64,000 bases of DNA, from positions 47,987,162 through 48,051,161 of the forward strand of contig CM066995.1 of NCBI GenBank assembly GCA_033977485.1, read 5' to 3'. Under the pieces are notes generated by a model. It did no database searches, had not been told where the DNA came from, and saw only the letters and a program-made list of their open reading frames with translations. Below are positions 11,258 through 23,197 of the stretch, one piece after another. Within the stretch, counting starts at the first letter, position 1, and each line of letters starts with the position of its first letter. This stretch comes from Hydrangea macrophylla. Lineage: Eukaryota > Streptophyta > Magnoliopsida > Cornales > Hydrangeaceae. Made by a program: the position numbers and the translations under genes.

Positions 11258-12282
11258 AAAATAGAATGTCATGGAATACTTAAAAGAATTATCTCAAGAA
11301 TCAACAGGTTTGATTGATCGAAGCGCACTCGCTCGATCGGGCATCATCATCCTTCAATCGATCGAAATGTCTTCGATCGCTTGACTATGGCTCTAGTTCG
11401 ATCGATGGAAATACCTTCGATCGTCCGAGCCCAAGATTTCCAAAGATTGCATGGCAGAGGCTGAGAATCAATGTTTCATCATATTCCCAACATCTAAACT
11501 ACGGTAACATAAATAAACTAGTGCAGAAAGAGTAAAACATAACGATCACAACTACTAGATTCATAAACAATCAAATCATGAAAAGAGAAAGTAAAACCTG
11601 GAATAATCTAATTATAACTTGAAATAAACTTGAACGAAAGTTGAATCTTCAGTAATCTTCAATAAATCAATGGAAAGATGAAAAGTAACATGAATCTAAC
11701 CTAATCTACTCCTAATCCAACCCTAAACTACCTTAAAACTGCTATTTTTTGCGTTATGGAGCGTCCTCCATTTGTCTGCTATCAAAATGACTTATTTATA
11801 GGCTTCCTGTAGAGTTTATGCAACTTTTGGGGGAAAATAGAGCTCAATCGATTGAGCTTAGTTCGATCGATTGAACTCTCCTCAAGCCCTTGAACTCTCT
11901 GATTTTGATAACTCTGGGCACCAATGGGAGTATGGCCATAACATTTCACTCGAACATCGGATTAACCTCTCATTTATGGCCTCACGATCGTAACTCAAAG
12001 TTCTACATTTCATATTTCAGGGAAATCTTCCAAATCTGAAGTCTTCATTGTCAAAATGGCGTTTTCTCATCTGCTTCCGTTGTTCTCTTCACCAGAATCA
12101 CTTTCTTTAGCTCCACTTCATTGAATTACATCCTAATACCTGTAAAACAATGCAAAAACATATGTTTTCGCATTAACACAATAAAAAGAACATTGTTATT
12201 AGGATGCACCTAAATGTAGGGACTTTGGGGATAAAAGTGTGCATAAAGGACCATGTAATACACTATAAATATGCACTTTTCA
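11258..12282 (-). mobile_element. 5' LTR of the tRNA-Asp-primed element, outer part
   Basis: Continuation of the LTR interrupted at 1655. In element orientation it starts at 12282 with TGAAAAGTGCATATTTATAG. It carries clusters of CGATCG/TCGATCGA words at 11309-11430 and of CAATCGATTGAG/TTCGATCGATTGAA words at 11846-11876. I see no coding capacity. The outer boundary is inferred from the TG end and the loss of recognisable LTR character. Confidence 0.6.
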
Positions 12283-12726
12283 CCTTGAATTAGTAACCTT
12301 GCTACAGGGTCCTTCTGGACAAGCCCAACCTCCAACGTGGCCCTTGTATACACCTTCTTGAGTTTCTTACAAAAATCTCTTGACTTGGATCAGATGAATG
12401 CACTGAAGGTAATTAATAATAAATCCTTTCTTGCAAAGCACACTGTCAGCTAGGTGGTACCTTGCCCGCTCGGTATTTGATCCATCGTGCTTTGACTTTT
12501 TTGGTCGGAAGGTTTCTACTTGTGAGGAATGTTATTATTGGGTTCATCACTTATGAGGAATGCTATTATTGGGTTCATCTACCTAGGGCCTGTATCAACT
12601 GGGTCTATCTCCATGCCTTATGGAATGGACTCACTAGGCTCGGGCAGGTATTCCACCCTGATTCTGACGATGATGCTAGGCGAGCTAATCGCTAAACCTA
12701 TGTTTTCTCTTCTATCGAGATGTGAG
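12283..12726. other. non-coding junction, probably the tail of the Tat-lineage pol remnant
   Basis: No intact gene. Minus-strand reading just beyond the second RNase H gives RLARLASSS near 12690, as in the linker that follows RNase H in Tat elements. After that the sequence is too decayed to assign. A short imperfect duplication (GGAATGTTATTATTGGG and GGAATGCTATTATTGGG) lies at about 12526-12577. Confidence 0.4.
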
Positions 12727-14012
12727 TGGTAGACAACCCTTTAAGCTCGCTGGTAATCTTTCTGACCAGGGCCAAGTTGGCCACCATACTGTCCTCTCGA
12801 GCCTCATACTGCTGCAAGACTTAATTTACTACCAGTTGAGAATCATTATGTACTTTAATCTGCTGGGCACCCATTGAGGTAGCCAACTGCAGCCCGACCA
12901 AGAGGACCTCATACTCTACCTCATTATTGGATACCTAGAACCCAAACTTGAGAGCATACTCGAGGTGGATACCCTTGGGCATGATCAGGATGATTCCCAC
13001 CCCGCTGCCTTGTTTGTTGGAGGATCCATCTACATAGAGCACCCAGGTCGGTATCCCGGGCTGTAGTTCAGGCGATAACTCAGGCGGGGTGGATTCCTAG
13101 ATTGGGTCCTCTAGGTAGGTGAACCCAATTAGAAAATCTGTTAAGGTCTGTAGATTACCTCGAACTCTTCTAATTCCAGGGCCGGCATAGTATCCTATGT
13201 AGGGGCTAATTCATAAGGACTACGATGGTATGAGCTTAAAAATCTAGGCAAAGTCACCGAGCTGAGGTGATGAGGGCGAAGACAGGTTTCTCTATACAGG
13301 AATACCAGCTTTCTATGCCTTGAAGTGCCCGACTGGTGTAGTATATTAGCTACTGTGCTCCATACTCTTCTTTGATTAGAGCTGAGCTTACCGTCAAAGG
13401 TGATACTGCCAAGTACAGACACAATTCTTACTTTGAGATGGGCATTGAGAGTAGATGAGGCAATGTCAGATACTTCTTGAGCGCTTGAAACGCCTTCTCA
13501 CACTCTTTTGACCACTCAAAGGCTTTGTGAAGGATTTTAAAAAATGGATGGCACCAGTCAGTTGCTCGGGACACGAATCTGTTCATGCTGCCACCTGCCC
13601 CGCTAAGCTCTGAATTTCTTTTGTTGACTTGAGTAACCGCATGTTGATGATGGCCATAATCTTCTTCAAATTGGCCTCAATTCCTTGTCTGCCAACTAAG
13701 TGTCCCAAGAACTTCTCGAAAAAGACCCCAAATGCGTATTTCGCTTGATTTATTTCAGCTGGTATCTTCTCAAGATGCTGAAGGCCCTGGTAAAATGCTT
13801 GATATGTTCGGGTTCATCCTTGCTCTTGACCAGGAGTCATCCACGTATACTTCCATAGTTTTTTCGATTAAGTCCCTGAACATGTGATTCACCAAGGGTT
13901 GGTATGTTGTTCCGACATTCTTGAGGCCGAAGAGCATCACTTTGTAGTAGTAGTAGGTTCCTGGGTGGGTAATGAAGGAGCTCTTCTCTATTGCGAATAT
14001 GCTCTCAAATTA
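12727..14012 (-). pseudogene. truncated Tat-lineage gypsy pol: reverse transcriptase, RNase H, second RNase H
   Basis: Minus-strand reading gives, in order: the end of a reverse transcriptase (VMLFGLKNVGTTYQPLVNHM, then MEVYVDD near 13838-13855, with a one-base frameshift right after it); a classical RNase H (FEWSKECEKAFQALKKYL, LCLYLAVSP, YYTSRALQGIESWY); and a second RNase H ([48 protein letters not shown]). A second, archaeal-type RNase H after the first marks the Tat/Ogre lineage. Several stops and frameshifts occur, one of them at a Gln after QLVVN. Protease, the front of the reverse transcriptase and integrase are missing. The upper end is cut at about 14012 by the copia A1 LTR. Confidence 0.85.
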
Positions 14013-15604
14013 GTTAGTTGGACAAGAGAATATTATAATGCATTTATTTATGTTAGTTCATGAGATTGATATTAGACTGAAATCCTGAAACATCATTGTA
14101 TGTGATTCATTTGTGTATGTGATTATACATATGAGATATGAATCACAAATCCTTGTTGTTTAAATAAGTCATAGTGGATGATAAATCGAGATAACTTATC
14201 AGGTATACATTGTAGCTTGATTAACGTCTACATGGTAGAATGATGAATCTCGTTCATAAGAGTCTTTGATGCTTGGTTAACATACTAGTGCATCTGGTGC
14301 ATTGACAAACCTGAGGTAAACCTACTAATACCTAAATGCTGTCACCGTCAATAGGAACTCAAACTTGTATAGGGATATATGTTCTTAATCCTGAGACAAT
14401 TATGGACACAAGTTGTATGCTTGGTTGCTTTGACTTACCAACCAGTGAGGTCTTGCCAGATCAAACCTGGGTATATTGGGTAATCAGGAATGCAACGTTG
14501 GGAACATATATTGTCAAGATGGAATTCTACCCTCTTCTATAAAATGAAGAGTAAATATCCCCTCGAGAATGTCACTAGGAGTGATTACCAAGAGCTGGCT
14601 AGCCTTGTCAACAAAGTGTGTGTTGACACATTTGGTAATCCAAGCGTAGTGAATGATACTCGAGGAATATAAGATGTATTTATCTATTGGATGGAAAGTA
14701 TCTTTAAACATACATCCCAATGATAAATACGAATACTAGTCAGTGGAAGGGACATCCGTATCGTATTATACAAGTCTAGCAAACGCTTATGTATATGTGA
14801 CTTTGTTCTTATGCACTGGAGTGCAATTATCATTTTATAGTGATATTAATGATAATTGATTAACTATTGATTCCTTAGTTAAAGAGTATTGGCTAGATGG
14901 AATAATAACTAATCGGAGCCAATAATTAAGAACCTAGGGGTCCCATTCTTAGCTCAATAGGATGTTTGGATGTGAAGGAACAATGTAATGGGAAATTTGG
15001 AAAAAAGTTGGAGCCAATCGATTGGTACTTAAGTCGGTTAAGAAATTTATAAATAAAGGAACTACGAGCAAAATGTTAGTAGAACGTCTTTTCTTCTCCA
15101 AGAAATTCCAGAACTATTTATAGGCTTCCCAAACCCTTTCTAAGTCTCTCAAGTTTGTTCTAAAAGGGTTTCTAGCAAACCCTAGCATCCAAGCACATCC
15201 AAGAGTCATAGGAGTGATGATCTTTAGCACTGAAAGATCAAGAACACATTAGGAGCGAAGATCACTAGTGCCGGGCAATGCTCACATTAAGCGGATCAGA
15301 CTGTTCAATACTTATCGCAACTTAACGATTTTTGGACACGATGAAATCGATGTCGAGACGCAGCTGTTGTTAAAATTTTAGGTCAATCGGAGGTCATTAT
15401 TTCCCTCTTTCGAGCACATCTTTGTTAGGTCAAAGTGATCAGGATTGAAGAGTTCTTGAAACGATTCCACAAATCGCAAAGGTATATCTATATTGTAGGT
15501 ATATTGATCGCATGTAATAAAAACAAGAAGTAGATCTAGTTTTGTTAATGGTTTTAAAACTGTACCTGTATTCCACTGCGCACTGAGATCCAATCTTCCC
15601 TTCA
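14013..15604 (+). repeat. 5' LTR of copia A1
   Basis: Similar to the minus-strand LTRs at 52455-57391 and 63045-64000. Shared blocks include GTCATAGTGGATGAT, CAATTATGGACACAA, GACTTACCAA and GTGAGG. It ends CTTCA just before AT and the primer site. The start is approximate, because the first 100 bases have diverged from the expected TGTTGGG start seen in copia A2. Confidence 0.75.
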
Positions 15605-15606
15605 AT

Positions 15607-15619
15607 TGGTATCTAAGCC
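15607..15619 (+). other. primer binding site of copia A1, initiator tRNA-Met type
   Basis: TGGTATCTAAGCC, a diverged form of TGGTATCAGAGC, two bases after the LTR end. Confidence 0.7.
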
Positions 15620-15843
15620 ATCTCATTTATACTACTTGCAATCGGATTATGAAGTATGATGAGCTAGGATTATTCAAAGTTAAATCCTTTCTAGAAAACA
15701 ATTCGTTGATTGTTAAGATCATCTAGTTTTGATCTTATTTCAATCTGATTAGTTTAGAACTAATTAGATCAATTAGAAAATGTTTTGGTGCATTTAAAAT
15801 ACCCAATCTGGTATTTTTCACGATCTTATCTAGAAAATTGACT

Positions 15844-16055
15844 CTCCGGTACAGTCGAATCAATTGGTTTTGTATCCAATCAATTGGAGTGGCAATCGAT
15901 TGCCATAATGGCAATCAATTGGCAGGCCAATCGATTGCCTCCTTTTGGCAATTGATTAGTGCATACTGGATTGTGGCAATCTATTAGTTTAGCCTGCAAT
16001 CGATTGGCTTTAATTTGCAATCGATTGGCTTTACCTACAATCGATTGCCTTTGGA
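15844..16055. repeat. cluster of CAATCGATTG palindromes in the copia A1 leader
   Basis: About eleven copies of CAATCGATTG or near variants (CAATCAATTG, CAATTGATTA) at intervals of about 15-30 bases between the primer site and gag. They are often extended as GGCAATCGATTGCC, a longer palindrome. One further copy is in the LTR near 15016. Confidence 0.85.
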
Positions 16056-17398
16056 AAAAATATGTATTTTAGTTTTATAATTATGTTAAAAATTTTATAT
16101 TAGTATAATAAATATTCTGGAATATTTATAAATAAAATTATTTTGAAAATTTTGTTTTGAAATATTTTATTATGGATGTTTAGTTTTTAGAGAATATAAT
16201 CTTGTGCATCAATAGAGTTTTCTAAGAATCCTGGATATTGTTGGACATTGTAAAGGGAATTACGGTTTCAATCCTGTGCATAGGAGAGCTGCAATGGTTT
16301 TCCTAGCCATTTATGTAATTTACTTTTCCTAGAAACTTTGTATAAGTTTTCAGAGATAGGATTATTGTAAATTAGTTTAATTGGAAGAGCCACAAGTCCC
16401 AGCCATAAGATGGAGCCATGAAGCTTGAAACCATGAAGATGGAGCCATGAAGCTTAAAGCCTTGAGATAGAATAATGGAGATAGGGCCATGAAAGAGATG
16501 GGCTTATTTTTATTCATGCATGTTTATTTATTGATTTTGCGTGAATGAATGCTTATGCATGTCTACATATATGTTGTTTGTGAGTGCATGGGCAAAAACC
16601 ATTAGTTTAGTAAAAAATAGTTTTCTTTAATTGATAAATGGATAATTAGATTTTCTAAATTTATCATGGCTAAAGAAAATGTGAATTTTGACACATGAAT
16701 AGATATTGGATATTTATGGGTAATGAATAAACAATGATTTTATTTTTTAAAATTAAAAATTCATATTAGTTCATTGTAAGTATGAGAGATACCCTGTGTC
16801 ACTTATTTATGGGTGATCATTCCATACGGAGGGTATTTCTTAATGGTTAATAGATATGAACTTCTTATAAAACTCTAGTGGGAGAGTGACTTATATTTAT
16901 AACTCCTACGGTATTCCATAAACAGTTCGTTCTAAGGCGAATAGAATATTCTGTGTCACCCAGCTATGGGTGATCATTCCATATGGAGGATATACTATTC
17001 AATGGTTACTAGATATGAACTTCCTTAGGATAGAAATCAATGAGACGTGTTAGAGGGTGACCAGTACACTGAGGAACTACTTGAGGTAGTTGTCATTGGA
17101 TTCTAGTTATTAGTGAACACTAGCTAAGCCATGGATAAGGGATTTCACAAGGAGCATTATCCAAAAACTTCGAGACCAAAAGTTCAGGAGTCATCAGTTG
17201 TTTTGTAAGAGTTGCACGACACTCATGTTGGGTTTCCCAATCAGGCTATGAGATTATGATTGCCACACGGAGACTTTATAACATAGGCTTGACATCCTGA
17301 AGGCAATTAATGAATTGGTTAAGAGAATTCCAATGTATCAAATAAATTGTCATGTTCATGATTTCCATATTGTAATTCCGTTATATTGTTTACATTTC
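16056..17398 (+). other. copia A1 leader with a duplicated hairpin segment
   Basis: A non-coding leader. Two related segments (about 16793-16865 and 16951-17025, 158 bases apart) each hold GTGTCAC, GGGTGATCATTCCAT and AGATATGAACTTC. The next block (GACGTGTTAGAGGGTGACC, about 17044-17062) is also found in the copia A2 leader. Short purine-rich repeats (GATGGAGCCATGAAGCTT) lie at 16410-16455. Confidence 0.65.
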
Positions 17399-17409
17399 AG
17401 ATTCATTAT

Positions 17410-18226
17410 GTTTAGCCCACTTGCTATAACCATGATCCAGAACAAGCTAATTGAAAATAACTACGTTGAATGGAAACTCGACCTATATGAATTATTAACT
17501 GCTAATGGATGTAAATATGCTTTTTCCATTCCCTGTCCACCTATTCCAAGCTGTGACACCATAATAGATCTTGCGGATCAATATTGGCAGTGGATAAAAC
17601 TTGATGGTAGCTCGCTCTATTGGACTCTTCATTTGATATGTTAAAGCAGCAACATCAACCTTTTCATACTGCCCGGACTATAACATTGAACCTCGATGAG
17701 ATGTTTAGGGAACTGAGCCAAAGTGCAAGGCTTAGAGCCTTGGAGTTAGTTATGGACATTAGAATGTTGGAAGGAACTTCAATAAGAGATGATGTTTACT
17801 TATTTGAAAGTACTAGAAGTTTTGGGTTCTGACAATGATGGTGAGACTCAAGTTGACATAATCTTGCATTCGTTGCCTTCATCATTCACTCAATTTAAAA
17901 GGGTTTTTAAAATGAGTGAAACAATTTTATTAACAAGTGAATTGATGAGCTCTCTTGAGGCAACGAAGGATATTGTCAAAGAGAAGACAAATGTTCAGAA
18001 CATTGGAATGGCTTCATCTTCTGGAACTAAGCCTAAGGGCTCAAGTTTAGAGAAGAAGAAGTAAGGCTCAAGGATAGGTGAGCCTATCCCAATTATTGGG
18101 AAGAAGTCAAGACTTGGAAAGGGAAAGGCTGATGCTGTGGCAAAAGAAAAGTGTTTCTATTGTGGTGTGAGAGGGCATTGAAAAAGGAACTGTGTGGAAT
18201 ACTTGACTGCCAAAAGCAAGGTGTGA
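17410..18226 (+). pseudogene. copia A1 gag, broken
   Basis: The ATG at 17410 begins MFSPLAITMIQNKLIENNY, matching the start of copia gag and aligning with the A2 copy (ILTQNKLTGNNYTE). The frame is open to about 17640, then shifts. Later blocks in another frame are ETQVDIILHSLPSSFTQFK (about 17845-17900) and ELMSSLEATKD. A CCHC zinc knuckle (CFYCGVRGH, then a stop where Trp is expected, KRNC) lies at 18152-18193. The stop TGA for TGG is a G-to-A change. The family role is particle formation and RNA binding. Confidence 0.8.
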
Positions 18227-18261
18227 TCTAATCACTAATTTTTGAAGTAAGTTAAAAAACT

Positions 18262-18340
18262 GATATTTCAACTACTTGGGGCACTGATTCTAAATTTTCT
18301 AATTATATCTGTAATTGTTGTAGGGGATTGGAAAAATAAG
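18262..18340 (+). pseudogene. copia A1 protease remnant
   Basis: TWGTDSKFSNYIC at 18270-18312 aligns with the intact copia A2 site (IWCIDSGATNHIC). The active-site Asp-Ser-Gly has become Asp-Ser-Lys, so it could not work. The remaining protease and the sequence to 18700 are not readable. Confidence 0.6.
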
Positions 18341-18699
18341 AATGCTCAGTGATTGAAAGATCTTGATTGCTTTTCAGATCTAATGCAAGCGCTGCTATTA
18401 CATTAGTAGTTTTATATTGTAACAAAACTTAGGGAATTGTTAGATGAATATCAGTTTTAAATTAATGAATAATAATTATTTTTTTGATTTGGTACTGAAA
18501 TTGTTGATTAAATGAAAGCTTTCTTTTAATGTGATCTAATAACTTGTCAATCAAGTATCTCATCTATTTTACTCTTGTTTCTCGTATATTATCTTATGTT
18601 GTATTTAAATAACTCATAGGTATTTTACCATCTAAAAGATAGGACCTTCAACTAATTCTATAAACCTTTGGCATTAGAGGCTAAATCATATTAATCTAA

Positions 18700-19270
18700 A
18701 TAGGGTAAATGGGGAGTGAGGGATTGGATCCTAAACTTTTTTGCTTGTCGAGACCACTGCCTATTTGTCAATCCTATTTGGAGGGTAATATGTTCAAAGT
18801 GGCCTTTCTGTTGAAAGATCACACAACCGAAGAGTTAATAGAATTAGGGTATACTCATGCATGCGAGCCAAAAAACATTAGAGTTACAAAGTAGTTTTGG
18901 CTACTCTAGATTTGCCTATTGCACCTTCATCCTCAATCTTTTGAAGAAATTCAAAAGTTTGGAATGAGGAGTTATTGGTAAAAGATTATCATTGCCTTTT
19001 GATTTGATCAAAATGGTTAGTATCTGTCTAATGCTTTTATTGTCTATATGAGATAAGAATGAGATTCTTTCTCGGTCGTCTGCACCTAGTGCGCCTCCAC
19101 GGGATGGTATAATAGGTAGAAGGAACAATTTTCTCTTAGACATGCCTAGATCATGAGATGAGTTATTTAGAGTTATTGCTGTTCCTTGAATTTTCTCGGT
19201 GAAACCACAATGTTTCCAGAGAAAACAAAGGCTGGTTGGGAACCAAATTTTGCAAAGGAAAGATAACATT
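18700..19270 (+). pseudogene. copia A1 pre-integrase and integrase remnant
   Basis: CQSYLEGNMFKVAFLLKDHTTEELIELGYTHACEP (18768-18870) aligns with the pre-integrase zinc region and integrase start of copia A2 (CKSCLEGKMTKRPF, LLELAHTDMCRP). The catalytic Asp of AHTD is lost (THAC). Further on, fragments such as SRSMMSYLELLLF (about 19150-19185), read through several frames, match the TRSMMSYLELPLFF block of A2. Most of the catalytic core between them is deleted or unreadable. Confidence 0.65.
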
Positions 19271-19499
19271 AAAGAGTAAAGTTATTTATATCTCAACGTG
19301 ATCTATAAATCATCTAGAACTAAAATTTACTACCTCTTTATCTATTCCTGCACCGGTACCTCATTGTTGTGGGAGAATTCTTAGCATTGCTGAAATCCTC
19401 TTATGCATTGAAGTTTTACAGTGAAGAAGCTCTGGTGTATGATTTGCATGAGTCTATGGACTTAAGTAATCATCCAGAGATAAGGACATCTGTTTTGAC

Positions 19500-19784
19500 A
19501 TGTTGGTCAAAATAGTTTAGATTCGTCTAAAGTATGGATATAGTTTAAGCGGATGAAAGGATCCTTGCGCAAAAGAAGTGTGGTGGTGATTATGGTTCCT
19601 CATATTGATGACATCTTTATCGTTATGAGATGTTAAAGGATTACGATCAATGGTTAAGGTTAAGTTTTTACAGTATACTTGATATTTGTGATCTCGGTGA
19701 GGTGAGCTATAATCTTTGGGTTATGCTCATTCAAGATCGAAAAGTTAAGATAATGAGATTATCTAAAACTTTTATATCAGAAAG
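19500..19784 (+). pseudogene. copia A1 reverse transcriptase remnant
   Basis: VPHIDDIFIV near 19595-19622 corresponds to the copia YVDD catalytic block (VDDILLIGN in A2). The reading frame at 19630-19784 (DICDLGEVSYNLWVMLI, KIMRLSKTFI) matches DMKDLGEASYILRIKLF and KIMGLSQASYI of A2. A large part of the reverse transcriptase before it is missing. It is cut off by the family D LTR start at 19785. Confidence 0.7.
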
Positions 19785-22211
19785 TGTAGACACCATATTT
19801 TGGTTCATCCATTCGATAGAAGGAATCCGGCCTTAAGAACAACCTGATGATCGGAATCAGGATTGGTGGAATGTCAATTTTATAAAGCTGAACTCTGTGA
19901 AGCACCGTAGTCTCCGAGATATGTTAGAATAACATTTAGGAAGACTTAGGTACGTTAGAAACTCAAATCAAAAACAAAAACCCAAGTTAGGGGAGCTTTT
20001 TTACATGAAATGACAAAAATTTACATTTTACCGAGCAAAATTCGGACCCCAGGGTGGGATCCTGAGAACTCCCTTTGCAAAATATTCCTAAAATAGGCTA
20101 AATTAGTGACCCAACCCTTCATATTGGCCAAAAACCACCTAGGGGAATTTTCACCCTTTTTGCACCTCACAGGTTTGCTCTTTCATGGAGCTAGCCTCAC
20201 TCTTTTGACCATAACTCAAAATCTAGAAACTCTTTTTGAATGATACCAAAAAAATCTTAAACTAGACTTCCATACCTTTCTAGCGGTATATCACAAGCCC
20301 AAAAAGGAGAACTAAGGTGAGAGAAAGATGTTCGGGAATTCTGTAGTAAAAACACAACTTTCGAGTTGAGAGCCATGGTGGCTTTTAGGCTGTGTGCCGC
20401 ACGGCAGTCTTAGACTATGGCATATCACCTCTAAGTGACAATATCATTCTTAGATACTCCAAATGCATTCTGGACCCTTGATTTGACCCCAATGCGCGTG
20501 AAGATGTCCAAAAATGTGAAAATTTATGTTTTTTTGTCCCACATCGCTTAACTATAAGAGTTTTCACCTAAATATTCAACTATAAATGGGGGTTCTCCCC
20601 ACCCCATACAAGACACCTAGAAATCCTAAGGATTAGAGAGTAAAGGAAACACCTCTGGAGCATTCCAAAGCACTCTTAGAAAATCCGTAGGAAAATAGAA
20701 GTTTTTATAGTCTAGGATTGAGGCTTGGAGTCTGCGGTGCCAGCGAAGCTCTACAAGAGGAGCATTCTGAGGGGAGTTCTTTGGGTAAGTTCTTCTTCCT
20801 TCTTTTTCTTTCTTGCTTTAATTTTTTTTAGATCTTTAAAGTTCTAGGATAGTTTTAATTTAGTGTTTATAGTATCCATTTAAGTAGAGTTATCCCAGGC
20901 AGAGATACCCCCAAATGTTGTGGTAACCGGAGCTGTGAGGTTGATATCCAATCCATGGATATCTGACCCCAGAGATAATCGAATCTACGAGTCTAGAATT
21001 AGGGCATTCATATAGGAATCATGTAGTAATTCATATTCATAAGGATAGTAGGCTATCCATGCTATCCCTGCTTTATCCATACATAGTAGTTTAAACCATG
21101 AATTATATTTATAGTAGTTAATTCATAATTAGGTTAATTTATTAATTAATTCTTATCCATGCACATGCATACATTTGCATACTATCCTCACATAGAATAG
21201 TAGGTTAACCATACTAGGGATAACACTTAATTAGGCTTACACATGCACACTACTACACATAGTAGTCATGTTTGGACATACATACATATTATCCATACCT
21301 AGATAAGTAGGGTATTCTTGGATTATCCTATATAATATGTCTGTTATTGTCCTAACCATGGTTAATTAGGATAATTGGGAATGCTATGATATCCAGGGTA
21401 AGTTCTTCTGCATCTCTCTTGTTTACTGCTTTCCTAGGGTCACCTAGGATCATGATTAGGTGGATAAAATACAAATTTCAAATTCTCTACATGATTACCT
21501 ATCCTTAGAATTCATGTTTTTCTAGAGTTTCGTGTGTGATTTTCAAGTTTAATTCATTTTTATATTCCTTTCGCATGCATAGAGGAGCGTAGTAATACGT
21601 TTAGTCCCTGAATTACTGTTTCAGCACGTGCATTGCATGTAATTTCTTAGTTTCTTGCACAATTTTCTTTTATTAGTTGTTTATAACTTGACATAGGATT
21701 GCATTAGAAATAAATGAAACGGTCCACATAATATCTAGTCAAACACCTTGAAAGCTGAGTAGACACCCATCTCACAATGGGGCGAGATGGGGTGTTTTAG
21801 CACAATCTAGCTCCTTCCTTTCTCGTACCTTAACACCCGAACCGAGTTCTTTGGTAATAACAAGAAGGAGCTCTCTATCCATTAGACTTGATAGATTGAG
21901 TTTTCTTAGTTTCCTTTATCAAACCAAGTGGCGACTCTATTAGTGAAGGTCTCTCTGGATTTAGCCTTATGGGATAAACATGGATTACTCACTCGTGTAG
22001 CCTTGAATATGGATCATGGGCATCGATTGTTGCCTCGGGTTGGATAAAAAGCCCCATGGAATCCAAAATACGAGTAATCTAAATCGTTTAGATCGGATAA
22101 GGGCTAATGAAGGGTCGTGAACCTCACTCGTGGCTGTATGCATGAGATTTGAAATGGGACAATCAAGCGGGCTTAATCGCTCTAGGCCTAAGCTTGGTTC
22201 GGGTACCCACA
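19785..22211 (+). repeat. 5' LTR of family D
   Basis: It starts TGTAGACACCATATTTTGG and ends GGTACCCACA. It resembles 48796-50399 over its last 1.65 kb. A TATA-like box is at 20581-20588. A shared U5 module with AAGTGGCGACTCT lies at about 21775-21935. A GC-rich word pair (CATGGTGGC, GTGCCGCACGGCAG) is at about 20372-20408. Confidence 0.85.
20581..20588 (+). promoter_or_regulatory. TATA-like box in LTR D1
   Basis: TATAAATG followed by a CT/C-rich stretch and ACAAGACACC. The same arrangement occurs in the second D-type LTR (TATAAAAG, 48825-48832), and family C has TATAAAAG at 27998, so it is the likely LTR promoter. Confidence 0.6.
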
Positions 22212-22213
22212 AT

Positions 22214-22231
22214 TGGCGACTCTGCTAGGGA
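22214..22231 (+). other. primer binding site of family D, tRNA-Arg-like
   Basis: TGGCGACTCTGCTAGGGA, two bases after the LTR end. A TGGCGACTC primer site is typical of Tat/Ogre elements. I believe tRNA-Arg is the primer but could not test it. Confidence 0.75.
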
Positions 22232-23197
22232 CTTAACTAAGAGAGTTAGACTCTAGAACTTTTAAGGTTCTTTGACTTTATATTATGAGGATCGCACGTA
22301 TATTAGTTTTAGGAAGCTTGGGATGACCAAAGCCGAGGACCTACAGCTTGTTAGATCCCCTCCATAGAGGACTCCCCTGCCCTAGAACATACCAAATGGT
22401 ATAAAAAGTAGTCCACGTACCACACCAAACCCTATAATGGGGGATATATAGGACACTCACTGGGGGACCCTTTTTGACTCTGTCCATCCTGATGCATATA
22501 AAAGCCATAGAGCCAATCCTCTATGGTTTGACCTATTAGGACAATGTGTGCACACACGCCTTATTTGCCCTTTGGGATTACTTGACATGATAAGGAAGCC
22601 TATATGACACGTGGTACATAGCCCTATCTAATGACTAAGACATTCTATCCATGTAAAATGCTCGCCACAAGACATAGGGACGGCTTACTTATGTGTTATA
22701 CTTGGAATATGCGACACGAGTCAATAGAACAACAAATCATAACCTTGTTTGCATCCTCGCTAGAAGTAGCCCTAATCAGATCTAGGCAATCATAAGCCCT
22801 GTCATACATGAAATTCTAGACATGGAATGGCTAGCGTGACATTAATTATGGTTGCCAATGAAATGAGAAGGAATACCCAATGATGCGACTACTTATATGG
22901 CTACATGTTAATAGAGTAGTTACCGAATTTGTTCTTTTTGCATGAGCATACATGAGCATACATAGCATTCAGGGAGCCTGAAAGAAACAAAAAAAAAGAG
23001 AAAATGATAATGAAAAGTAACGATTTCTTAAATCAGGCACATGTGGGTATGCAGACGGTCTAGAGATAGCTTCAAGGAAAACCGTGAGCACACCTTCTTG
23101 GGTCTGTCCCCCTGGTTCATGATGATTAGTCCAAAGTACTGTTATTGGGACACCTATGGTTAAGGAACAAGAAAGAATGTAATAGTTAGAGAATACC
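22232..23197 (+). other. family D leader, non-coding
   Basis: About 970 bases between primer site and gag. I see no gene and no strong repeat, only a short ATACATGAGC duplication near 22945-22970. Confidence 0.6.

Larger units (their letters stand above)
14013..19784 (+). mobile_element. Ty1/copia retrotransposon A1, old and truncated
   Basis: A plus-strand copia element of the same family as the minus-strand copy at 52455-64000, judged by similar LTR sequence, leader motifs and gag. It has a 5' LTR (14013-15604), a primer site, a long leader, gag, and scattered remnants of protease, integrase and reverse transcriptase. It ends at 19784 where a Tat-type LTR begins. No 3' LTR is present, and the rest is not found on the far side of the nest. 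Confidence 0.8.
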
